The notes under the pieces are model-generated. The model was not told where the DNA came from. It saw only the letters and a program-made list of their open reading frames with translations, and searched no databases. Positions 1 to 6,336 of a stretch of 14,016 nucleotides of DNA are shown here, piece after piece (positions within the stretch are counted from its first letter, which is position 1; each line of letters opens with the position of its first letter). The stretch is from contig JBGOUJ010000140.1 in NCBI GenBank assembly GCA_041477005.1, positions 1 through 14,016 on the forward strand. The letters run 5' to 3'. The position numbers were made by a program, and so were the translations under genes. The DNA is from JBGOUJ01 sp041477005. GTDB taxonomy: Bacteria > Acidobacteriota > Terriglobia > Bryobacterales > JACQDG01.

Positions 1-117
1 CCGGGCAAGGTGAAGTAGCTCGGTTACCCCGAGCCTTGTGCCTTTGTAGACGCCCATCCGGATCGCCCTGGCCTTACGCCTGGCCGCCGTCATGTTGACA
101 ATCTTCTTCTTTCGCAT
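1..117 (-). CDS. Small basic protein, N-terminal part only (runs off left edge)
   Basis: Reading leftward from an ATG at 117, 39 codons remain open to the window edge. The start is convincing: a GAGGAGG ribosome site lies about 8 nt upstream, behind a good promoter. The visible peptide begins MRKKKIVNMTAARRKARAIR and is very rich in Lys and Arg, which suggests a nucleic-acid-binding protein, but no family is recognisable from 39 residues. It is divergent from the integrase mini-operon and shares with it a palindromic operator, so a regulator or an accessory gene of the integrated element is plausible. Function is inference only. Confidence 0.6.
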   Translation of the reverse strand, partial: MRKKKIVNMTAARRKARAIRMGVYKGTRLGVTELLHLAR

Positions 118-144
118 CTTTTCAAACCTCCTCTTCCGTGATAG

Positions 145-174
145 AGTATATGCGTAGGGGGGTAAGCAAGTCAA
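145..174 (-). promoter_or_regulatory. Sigma-70-type promoter of the leftward small gene
   Basis: On the minus strand a -35 TTGACT (169-174) and a -10 TATACT (145-150) are separated by 18 bp; each matches five of six consensus bases. Transcription would start near 138, giving a leader of about 20 nt carrying the strong ribosome site of the gene that starts at 117. The palindromic operator at 150-192 overlaps the spacer and flanks the -35 box. Confidence 0.65.
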
Positions 175-192
175 GCGTAGGCCCCTACGCAT
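150..192. promoter_or_regulatory. Palindromic operator-like cluster (GCGTAGG sites)
   Basis: Three copies of GCGTAGG are present: direct at 152-158, direct at 175-181 and inverted (CCTACGC) at 184-190. The last two form a perfect 16-bp palindrome with 7-bp arms and a 2-bp centre. The outer two form an exact 11-bp inverted repeat, ATGCGTAGGGG (150-160) against CCCCTACGCAT (182-192). The sites straddle the -35 box of the leftward promoter and lie upstream of the integrase mini-operon, as expected for a repressor operator of a mobile element. The binding protein is unknown. Confidence 0.55.
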
Positions 193-236
193 TGCCAATA
201 CCCCATTCCGGGGGCTTTTTGTTACGCTCTGATGGA

Positions 237-413
237 ATGGCGAAGTGGCGCGAATCCATGACCGACGAACTGTTGGAGATGTTCAAGCAGACCGGCGCCG
301 AAGGGGGCCGGAAGCGCGCCGCGAACATGAGCAAGAAACAGCGCAGCGAGAGCGCCCGCCGCGCCGCGCTGGCCCGCTGGGCGAAGCGAAAAAAGAAGGC
401 GAGAAAGCCATGA
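237..413 (+). CDS. Small KGG-type basic protein, first gene of the integrase mini-operon
   Basis: 58 residues from the ATG at 237. The frame is open back to 138, but the upstream part crosses the operator palindrome, so an internal start is more likely; 258 is another option. No start has a clear ribosome site. The N-terminus (MAKWRESMTDELLEMF) looks helical. The C-terminal half has a G-G-R-K-R-A pattern followed by S-x-x-x-R-x-A-A-x-A-R-W and a Lys/Arg tail. This resembles the short KGG/stress-induced-type repeats and small basic proteins often found beside integrases. Its stop overlaps the next ORF as ATGA. A DNA-binding or recombination-directionality role is inference; no catalytic motif is visible. 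Confidence 0.55.
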   Translation: MAKWRESMTDELLEMFKQTGAEGGRKRAANMSKKQRSESARRAALARWAKRKKKARKP

Positions 414-472
414 GCGAACCGAAGCCGCCCGGCCGCGCGAGCCAGAGCGGAACTGAAGACTGCCAATGCTGA
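410..472 (+). CDS. 20-residue overlapping micro-ORF between the small basic gene and the integrase
   Basis: An ATG at 410 overlaps the stop of the preceding gene (ATGA). The 20-codon frame ends with a TGA at 470-472, inside the first codons of the integrase (ATG at 466, AATGCTGA). The encoded peptide (MSEPKPPGRASQSGTEDCQC) has no recognisable domain. The integrase start lacks a good Shine-Dalgarno of its own, so ribosomes finishing this ORF could reinitiate at 466. It may be a coupling device rather than a functional peptide, and could also be chance. Confidence 0.3.
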   Translation: MSEPKPPGRASQSGTEDCQC

Positions 473-1572
473 ACCTCTACCGCCGACATACCCCGAAATG
501 CCCGCACCGACACAAAGGGCGCAATCACACCGGCTGCCCTTGCCCGATATGGGTAGACGGAATGATCGATGGCCGGCGCTTGGGTGAGTCGCTCAAAACG
601 CGCGACTGGCAGCGAGCCATCAGGAGGGCGGCCGCGCTCGAGAATCCAGACAGTCCCAGGGTTATCGCCATAGGCCGGGCCATCGAAGCTTTTAAGATTC
701 ACTGCCGCGACCTGGCAGAGGGAACCCGGATCAAGTACTGGAACATCATGAAGCACCTGGGGGCCTTCTTCGCCGGCAACAATCTCTCAGAGGTCCGCGT
801 CGAAGACCTGAATGCATACCGGGCCAGCCGGCCCATCGGTCGCGTTACCGGCCTGAAGGAATTGCAAACGCTCCGGCAATTCTTCTCGTTCTGCTCCGAC
901 CAGGGCTGGGTGAGGGATAACCCGGCGAAGCGGATAAAGCCGCCGAAGGGCATCAAGCCGCGGCCGGTTGAACCGTACACTCATAGCGAAATTGACCGCA
1001 TGATTGTATCCTGCGACCAGATCGGCAGGACCGGCTACGAGCGCAAGCGAGCACGGGCCCTCTTGCTTCTGCTCCGGCACACTGCCCTTCGAATTACGGA
1101 TGCGATGATGCTGGCCCGCGACCGCGTGAGGGATGAAAAGCTCATGCTCTACACGATGAAGACTGGCGGTCAGGTCTTCATTCCGCTGCCCAAGGAATTG
1201 CTGGATGCGCTAGCTGAGTTGCCGGCGCCGCGCGATGCCTCGCTTCCATGTCGGCACTACTTCTGGAACGGAAAGATGATCCCCAGGACAATCAAGGGAA
1301 TCGCTGAGCGGACGCTGAAGGCAGTTTTCCGGGAAGCGCAAATCCAGAACGGCCACGCGCATCGCTTCCGGCACACGCTGGCCACCGAGATACTCACGCG
1401 CGGTGGGACCGAGCAGGACGTGGCGGACATCCTTGGCATCTCGCCCGCCATCGTTAGGAAGCACTACGCCAAGTGGACGCCCGCCCGTCAGGAGCGAATT
1501 CTGGACGTGCTTGCGAGGGTCCAGGCTGCTACATTCCTGCTACAGACCGAAAAGACCGCTGCAATCAACTGA
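466..1572 (+). CDS. Tyrosine recombinase/integrase of a tRNA-Leu-associated element
   Basis: 368 residues, site-specific recombinase of the phage-integrase family; it would cut and rejoin att sites through a 3'-phosphotyrosine. The N-terminal 30 residues hold several Cys and His (C12, H13, C24, C26), a small ribbon-like arm. An SAM-like core-binding domain spans about 70-160. The catalytic domain shows R209 (TALR), K232 (MKTGG), H299-R-F-R302-H and the nucleophile Y334 (KHYAKW). The usual His/Trp of box III is replaced by Ile325 (LGISP). Length is normal, and it reads toward tRNA-Leu, ending 16 bp from the tRNA 3' end. This places the element junction here. The start is set by overlap with the upstream micro-ORF; no clear ribosome site is visible. 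Confidence 0.92.
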   Translation: MLNLYRRHTPKCPHRHKGRNHTGCPCPIWVDGMIDGRRLGESLKTRDWQRAIRRAAALENPDSPRVIAIGRAIEAFKIHCRDLAEGTRIKYWNIMKHLGAFFAGNNLSEVRVEDLNAYRASRPIGRVTGLKELQTLRQFFSFCSDQGWVRDNPAKRIKPPKGIKPRPVEPYTHSEIDRMIVSCDQIGRTGYERKRARALLLLLRHTALRITDAMMLARDRVRDEKLMLYTMKTGGQVFIPLPKELLDALAELPAPRDASLPCRHYFWNGKMIPRTIKGIAERTLKAVFREAQIQNGHAHRFRHTLATEILTRGGTEQDVADILGISPAIVRKHYAKWTPARQERILDVLARVQAATFLLQTEKTAAIN

Positions 1573-1588
1573 TTCCAAAGCGTTTATT

Positions 1589-1620
1589 TGGTGCGAACGG
1601 GGGGAGTTGAACCCCCATGG
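1589..1620. other. Putative attachment-site core (3' end of tRNA-Leu)
   Basis: Tyrosine recombinases commonly use a tRNA 3' end as attB, and this integrase ends 16 bp away. The att core would lie in the T-arm/acceptor segment. No second copy is visible within the window to the left, so the other end of the element would be beyond position 1. The exact core boundaries cannot be set from one copy. Confidence 0.4.
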
Positions 1621-1675
1621 CCTTTCGGCCGCCAGATCCTAAGTCTGGTGCGTCTGCCAGTTCCGCCACGTTCGC
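1589..1675 (-). tRNA. tRNA-Leu (anticodon UAG)
   Basis: Read on the minus strand, the acceptor arms GCGAACG (1669-1675) and CGTTCGC (1593-1599) pair perfectly, followed by discriminator A and an encoded CCA (1589-1591). The anticodon loop is CTTAGGA, giving anticodon TAG. A variable arm with stem GGCC-GAAA-GGCC marks it as a class II (Leu/Ser/Tyr) tRNA, and the T arm has GTTCAAC. It is 87 nt including CCA. It appears intact, so if an element integrated here it restored the tRNA 3' end. Confidence 0.97.
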
Positions 1676-1937
1676 ACGGTTAGACTAGCCCTGCTAATTC
1701 AATAGTTTACTACGCTTGCCCTCTTCAGCGTCGGTCGCTCCTGGTTGTGGTGGCCACAGAAGTGCGCCCAAATTTCTTCGGCAATCCGGGAGTTCTCCGG
1801 CGGCGCCAGTATCCACTTGTTCCGCCAGCCCGGTCCGTGCCCCTACAAAACGAAGCCAGGGCCAGTTGGGTGAAACGAATCTGGGAAGATGCAGCCTGGA
1901 TTCGGGAACGGCAAGGCGATCCGTGACCCGACCTTGG
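1676..1937. other. Non-coding gap upstream of tRNA-Leu
   Basis: Open frames crossing this stretch show no recognisable domain; the longest minus-strand frame simply overlaps the receptor gene in another frame. It must hold the promoter of the leftward tRNA-Leu gene, but I see only weak box-like sequences (TAAACT at 1704-1709, TAGTCT at 1682-1687) with no convincing -35. Nothing else can be supported. Confidence 0.4.
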
Positions 1938-1963
1938 CCCCCGCCGGCTTGCGGCGGCGGGGG
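1938..1963 (-). terminator. GC-rich hairpin after the TonB-receptor gene
   Basis: Arms CCCCCGCCG (1938-1946) and CGGCGGGGG (1955-1963) pair perfectly around an 8-nt loop. The hairpin begins 14 bp past the receptor stop codon in the direction of transcription. No U-run follows on the minus strand, so this is a non-canonical terminator or an mRNA 3'-end stabiliser. Confidence 0.55.
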
Positions 1964-1977
1964 ACCATCATTCCTGC

Positions 1978-4900
1978 TCAGAAGTTGAGCTTGGCGCCCA
2001 ACTGAATCACGCGCGTCGTGATGCCTTGCACCCCGCCTCCAATCGCCCCGAAGGTCGCCGAACGGATGTTGAGATCCACCGTGGCCGGATCGGGATTGAA
2101 GTTGTTCAGCAGGTTGAAGAACTCGGTCCGGAATTCCAACGACCGGCTCTCCTTGAAGCGGACCGATTTGTTCACCGAGAAGTCCACGGTCGCGATGCCC
2201 GGCAACCGCATCGCGTCCGTGCGCGGCGCGGTTCCAAACCGTCCGAACGGCGTTTGGGCGAAGGCGGCCGTGTTGAACCACTGCTTCCAGGTGCGCTTGC
2301 CGGCTGGCAGATCGCCCCTTTGTCCCGCCACCAGATCCGGGCGCGAGCCGAGGCCGGTACCGGTGGTATCGACGCCGAAGGTGACGGGCGCCGGGAAGCC
2401 GCTCTGGAAGGTCATGATCGTCGAGACCTGCCAGCCGTCCAACACGTACTTGGCGGCGCCGTGCAGGCCGCGCGCGAACGGGACGTCGTACAGGATCGTC
2501 TGCACAAACCGCTGGGTTACGTCGAACCCCGACACGGCGCGATCGCCCTGCAGGTAATAGGCATCCTGCGGAGCACCGATGAAGTTCCCACCGCCAACCT
2601 GACCGCCGATGTCCGACGGCCCGGAGATCGATTTCGAAAAGGTATAGGCGGTCAGGAAGCTCAGTCCGGAAGAGAGCCGCCGCTCCCCCTTCACCTGCAG
2701 GGAATGATAGATGGAGTTGCCGACCGACTTGTCGGCCCTGACGGCCCGCAGGTAGTCCTGGCTCGGCCGCCGCGCGTTGAGCGAGGCCAGCCCCGGCGTG
2801 CGCGGGTCCACCACCTGCAGCGGGCGGTTCAGATCGTCATACGTGACAATCAGACGCGTGCCCTTCGACCCGACGTAACCGACATCCAGCACGACGTTCC
2901 CTGGCAGCCGGCGCTGGATGTTGAAATTCCACTGCTGCACGTAGCTGTCGCGCATGTTCTGGTCGTTGCTGACGGCAAAGGGCAGCCCGCCGCCGGCCTG
3001 CGCAGCGGGAAACGGATTGCTGAAGAACACGTTCGGCGCTCCGACAATATTGCCGTTTATGGTCGCGCCGGCCGTGGCCTGCGCCCCCTCGGCCATGGCA
3101 AAAATCGCGTTCGAGATCTGCGGCGTGTAATAAATGCCGTAACCGCCTCGGACCACCGTCTCGCCGGAGATCGGCGGACGCCACGCGAACCCGAACCGCG
3201 GACCGAAGTTGTTCCGGTCCGGCGCCAGCAGCTCGCGGCCGTAGTGCGAGGTCGTGGGCGTCGTCGTCGCGCCCAGCACAAACCCGTTCAGCTCGATGTT
3301 CACAAACTTGTCGTCTTTCTGTTTGTAGCGCTGGAAGTAGTCGTACCGCAGGCCCAGCGTCAAGGTAAGGTGCGGCGTCACCTTCCAGTCGTCGTTGACG
3401 AAGAACGCGTACCAGTAGTCGTACAGGTCCGTGTTCGTATGGGTCGGGTTGACGTTGTCGCTGCGGATGTAACCGAGCAGGAAATCGGCGGCCGCGGAGC
3501 CGGTGTAGGTTCCGTCGAAGGTGAAGCTGGCGCGGGGCGCGCGGGCCTGCCCGAAGGTCACGCCGCGGTAATCCACTTCGGCGCCAAACTTCAGGAAATG
3601 CCGGCCGGACTGCCAGGAAAGCGTGTCGGTGAACGGAGCGATGGAGTTCGAACGGACGCGCGGTCCGATTTGCCGTTGCAGGTTGTACATGTCGTACCCG
3701 CCGTCCGGCCCGCTGACGCTGATCGTCGGCGGTCCGTATTCCTCAGGAAGGCGGGACACCAGTGGCAGCCCCATCTTTCCCACCACGTCGAACGACGCGT
3801 CGTTCGTGGTGCCGAAGACTTCCGCCTCGTTGAAGCGATGCCAGCCGCCCCGCGCCTCGTTGACCAGCGTGGCCCGCAGCATCCGCGTCCAGGAGACGGA
3901 TACGTTCTGCGTCCGTCCGAGGTTGTTGCGCTCGTCGTGGCCCCAGATCGGCGTGCCTGCTTCGTACGTGTCGTTGAAAACGTACCGGCCGGAGATCTGG
4001 TCCTTGCTCGACAGGTTGTGGTCCACGCGGCCGGTGAAATTCTTCTGCCGGGAGACGGCGCTCGCCGCCGTGGTCAGATAATTGAACACACCGTTGCTGG
4101 TGTTGGGCAGCGGTTCATAAGCCAGGAAGGCCTGGGTCTGCGAGCTCAGCGCCGACTTGGGAACCACGTTGTCCACGATCCCGATGTTCAGCGGGTCCTT
4201 CAGGACGATGGGCTGATGGGTGCGTGAATCCGTGAGGCCGCGGAAGTCGCCGCTCCGCTGCGCCCCTGTCGGCACGATCCTGTACACCGGCGAGGCGCCC
4301 TGCGCGGCGTAACCCGATTCCCAATTGAAAAAGAAGAACGTCCGGTCCTTGCCCGAATAGAGCTTCGGGATCCACACCGGCCCGCCGGCGTTCGCCCCGA
4401 ACTGGTTGCGGTTCAGGCGAGGCGACGTCACGCTCTTACCGGCAATCGTGTCGTAGCTTTGCGTGAGCTGGTCGTTCCGGTTGAACTCCCAGAGCGTGCC
4501 CCGGAGCTGGTTGGCGCCGCTCTTGGTGAGCATGTTGACCTGCCCGCCCGGCGCCCCGCCATACTCGCCCGAGTACGTGCTCGTCTGGACCTTGAACTCG
4601 GCCAGTGAATCGACCGAGGGCGAAAAGCTGTAGGTCATGGCGTCGTAGTCCATCACTTCGACGCCGTCCAGGAAAAAGCGGTTCGCCGTGTCGCGCGAGC
4701 CGTTGGCGGAAGCCGCCGTCGAGCCGTAAGCGGCGTCGGTCTGGCCCACCGATCCGCGGCCACGCCGCACCGTGATGGACCCCGGCGTTCCGGCCTGCAC
4801 GCCGGGAATCAACTGCGCCAACTGAATAAAATTGCGCCCATTGAGCGGCAAATCCACGATCTTGCTGGCATCGATGACCGTACCCACGCTGGCGTTCTCG

Positions 4901-5337
4901 GTCTGGAGCACCGCGCTCGAAGCGGTGACATTCACGGTCTCGGAGACGTTGCCGACCTTCAGCGTGAAATCGACGCGCGCTGCCTGCTCCACCTGCAGCG
5001 TCACGCTCTCGATCTGCTGCGCCTCAAACCCCTCGCGCGTCGCCGTTACGTGGTAGTTTCCAGCGGGCAGGTAGGGGATCGAGTAGTTACCCACCTGGTC
5101 CGTAGTCGTTTCGCGCTTGATGTTGGTGGCGATATTGGAGACTCTGACTGTAACGCCGGGCGCCGCCGCTCCCGAGGGGTCCACGACGGTTCCGAGCAAT
5201 GTCGCCGTGGTCTGCTGTGCGCTCAAAGGGCGCAGCGCGATCGAAAGAAAGAGGATGAACGCCGCGCACATCGCCCGCCTTTGCCGGCGGCGCGGGCCGT
5301 CCTGGAGAACAGACCTAAAGCTCGAACGCACAGACAT
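1978..5337 (-). CDS. Oar-like TonB-dependent outer-membrane receptor with carboxypeptidase-regulatory-like domain
   Basis: 1119 residues. Outer-membrane 22-strand barrel expected to import or bind a ligand using TonB energy; the substrate cannot be read from sequence. The start is supported by AGAAGGAGG 5 nt upstream. A basic n-region (PRRRQRRA) and hydrophobic core (about 22-36) form a signal peptide, probably cleaved after LSA40. A CarboxypepD_reg-like beta domain covers about 43-128 (GTVVDPSGA, PAGNYHVTATREGF). The plug begins near 140 and holds DLPLNGRNFIQLAQLIPGV (162-180). The barrel ends in a terminal Phe (GAKLNF), typical for outer-membrane insertion. The long Oar-type architecture is highly expanded in Acidobacteriota. 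It is monocistronic, with its own promoter and terminator hairpin; no SusD, TonB or hydrolase partner gene is adjacent. Confidence 0.93.
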   Translation of the reverse strand: MSVRSSFRSVLQDGPRRRQRRAMCAAFILFLSIALRPLSAQQTTATLLGTVVDPSGAAAPGVTVRVSNIATNIKRETTTDQVGNYSIPYLPAGNYHVTATREGFEAQQIESVTLQVEQAARVDFTLKVGNVSETVNVTASSAVLQTENASVGTVIDASKIVDLPLNGRNFIQLAQLIPGVQAGTPGSITVRRGRGSVGQTDAAYGSTAASANGSRDTANRFFLDGVEVMDYDAMTYSFSPSVDSLAEFKVQTSTYSGEYGGAPGGQVNMLTKSGANQLRGTLWEFNRNDQLTQSYDTIAGKSVTSPRLNRNQFGANAGGPVWIPKLYSGKDRTFFFFNWESGYAAQGASPVYRIVPTGAQRSGDFRGLTDSRTHQPIVLKDPLNIGIVDNVVPKSALSSQTQAFLAYEPLPNTSNGVFNYLTTAASAVSRQKNFTGRVDHNLSSKDQISGRYVFNDTYEAGTPIWGHDERNNLGRTQNVSVSWTRMLRATLVNEARGGWHRFNEAEVFGTTNDASFDVVGKMGLPLVSRLPEEYGPPTISVSGPDGGYDMYNLQRQIGPRVRSNSIAPFTDTLSWQSGRHFLKFGAEVDYRGVTFGQARAPRASFTFDGTYTGSAAADFLLGYIRSDNVNPTHTNTDLYDYWYAFFVNDDWKVTPHLTLTLGLRYDYFQRYKQKDDKFVNIELNGFVLGATTTPTTSHYGRELLAPDRNNFGPRFGFAWRPPISGETVVRGGYGIYYTPQISNAIFAMAEGAQATAGATINGNIVGAPNVFFSNPFPAAQAGGGLPFAVSNDQNMRDSYVQQWNFNIQRRLPGNVVLDVGYVGSKGTRLIVTYDDLNRPLQVVDPRTPGLASLNARRPSQDYLRAVRADKSVGNSIYHSLQVKGERRLSSGLSFLTAYTFSKSISGPSDIGGQVGGGNFIGAPQDAYYLQGDRAVSGFDVTQRFVQTILYDVPFARGLHGAAKYVLDGWQVSTIMTFQSGFPAPVTFGVDTTGTGLGSRPDLVAGQRGDLPAGKRTWKQWFNTAAFAQTPFGRFGTAPRTDAMRLPGIATVDFSVNKSVRFKESRSLEFRTEFFNLLNNFNPDPATVDLNIRSATFGAIGGGVQGITTRVIQLGAKLNF

Positions 5338-5393
5338 GGTGCCTCCTTCTGCCAGTTTATCCGGGATTTCCCTGTTAGCCCCTAGGTAGCCGC

Positions 5394-5399
5394 ATTATA
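5394..5399 (-). promoter_or_regulatory. -10 box of the TonB-receptor promoter
   Basis: A perfect TATAAT on the minus strand lies 56 bp upstream of the receptor start, giving a leader of about 50 nt. No good -35 is found at 16-18 bp; its place is largely taken by an inverted repeat (5402-5419), so the promoter may depend on an activator or be controlled by a protein bound there. Confidence 0.5.
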
Positions 5400-5401
5400 C
5401 A

Positions 5402-5419
5402 CCAAAAGTTTACCTTTGG
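5402..5419. promoter_or_regulatory. Inverted repeat upstream of the receptor -10 box
   Basis: CCAAA (5402-5406) and TTTGG (5415-5419) form an interrupted palindrome of 18 bp with an 8-bp centre, in the spacer/-35 zone of the receptor promoter. Size and position suit a dimeric regulator, but 5-bp arms can occur by chance. Confidence 0.3.
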
Positions 5420-5499
5420 ACGGTTTCAGGTTAATGTGGCTCATCGCCGCCTCGTAGGTAAGCACCCCCACTTCCGCCATCTTCCTCCGACAGTTCAGG

Positions 5500-5527
5500 C
5501 GGACAGATTGGGATATCCTGCTACAAT
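5500..5527 (+). promoter_or_regulatory. Promoter of the alpha/beta-hydrolase-like gene
   Basis: A -10 TACAAT (5522-5527) lies 16 bp downstream of a -35-like CGGACA (5500-5505, four of six matches). Transcription would start near 5534, so the leader is about 15 nt and carries the GGAAGGGAGA ribosome site of the gene starting at 5549. Confidence 0.5.
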
Positions 5528-5548
5528 GCGGCTGGAAGGGAGATTCCG

Positions 5549-6109
5549 GTGAAAAGGCTCGATCTTAAGCACTGCATCGTCACCATGCCCGACAAAGACG
5601 CGGCCCCGGCCGTCGTTCTCTATGGAGGGCTCATGCATTGGGAGGGCGAGTGGTTCCTGAAACACAACAAGATACCGGCTGCCCTGCTGGAGCGCCTCTA
5701 CTTCATTATGCCGACCCTCTTCACTAACAAGTGCAAAGATTGTCTCGATGAGTTTCGGGCGAAGGTGAATCCGGCAAATATCAGCCGGTACTCGCTCTGC
5801 GGCTTCTCGCGTGGCGCTCAAGAGGTGTACAGGAACCGGGACCTGGAGCAGTGGAAGATCCTGGGCCTTGTCGATCCGAGCGCGCCTACGCTGGACATAT
5901 TCAAGGATGATGTGCTGGACCGCTTCGTGGACAAGATCCGCTGCGTGTACTGGGTGCCGAATTGGGGGAAGCACGGATACAAGGGGAGAGTTCCCCGCTT
6001 CGCGCAGCACCTGCGCCATCTGCAGGTGAAGATGATCGAGAAGGATGTCGCACACGCGAACATGCCGACCTTTTTCTTCAATCAGTTCGGCATCGAATTC
6101 ACTGCGTAA
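5549..6109 (+). CDS. Orphan alpha/beta-hydrolase-fold-like protein
   Basis: 186 residues from a GTG start, supported by GGAAGGGAGA 5-8 nt upstream. I do not recognise the family. The layout suggests a small alpha/beta hydrolase. A beta strand plus oxyanion-like loop (AVVLYGG, 21-27) comes first, then a nucleophile elbow G85-F-S87-R-G89 (YSLCGFSRGAQ), Asp109 after a strand (ILGLVDPSAP), and His169 near the C-terminus (DVAHANMP). Ser87-Asp109-His169 are in the correct order for a catalytic triad. It is shorter than usual for the fold and lacks an obvious cap domain. No signal peptide or membrane segment is seen, so it should be cytoplasmic. It stands alone between two leftward genes, divergent from the TonB receptor. 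Substrate unknown. Confidence 0.75.
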   Translation: MKRLDLKHCIVTMPDKDAAPAVVLYGGLMHWEGEWFLKHNKIPAALLERLYFIMPTLFTNKCKDCLDEFRAKVNPANISRYSLCGFSRGAQEVYRNRDLEQWKILGLVDPSAPTLDIFKDDVLDRFVDKIRCVYWVPNWGKHGYKGRVPRFAQHLRHLQVKMIEKDVAHANMPTFFFNQFGIEFTA

Positions 6110-6336
6110 CCGCCCCCCTCACGGTCGCGGTTCAGCGGGCGCAGGGCGAGCCTGGGTGGCGGCAGAGGCGGGCTTTGGGGGGCCTTGGGCCGGGGAGCCG
6201 AGGCTGTGGAAACGGGTGCGTTTTGAGTTTTGACTGTTGTGGCAAAGCCGGCCCTGACGGCGACGGACCCGCCGCACGGGGGGCTGCGACCCCGATGGCG
6301 CTTATCCTGCGAATGGAACCGCTCTACGGTAAGTTT
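6110..6336. other. Non-coding gap between convergent genes
   Basis: This gap separates the 3' ends of the hydrolase-like gene and the PilZ-DnaJ gene. It is G-rich on the plus strand in its first half. Short self-complementary pieces occur (for example ACCG-CTCTA-CGGT near 6318-6330), but no convincing terminator with a U-run for either gene. The stretch just after the hydrolase stop (CCCCTCACGGTCGCGGTTC) might belong to an interspersed repeat family; this cannot be tested from one copy. Confidence 0.35.

Noticed and set aside
1403..1642. Plus-strand ORF ending in ERGELNPHGLSAARS
   Set aside because: This is the well-known false peptide read from the antisense of a tRNA-Leu gene.
1694..2281. 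Minus-strand ORF across the tRNA-Leu/receptor gap
   Set aside because: No domain and mostly overlapping the receptor in another frame; the gap part shows no coding signature I can support.
2026..4227. Long plus-strand open frame (733 codons) inside the TonB-receptor region
   Set aside because: It is antisense to a receptor with clear domains and signal peptide; its translation is low-complexity Arg/Val/Gly-rich, typical of a shadow frame in GC-rich DNA.
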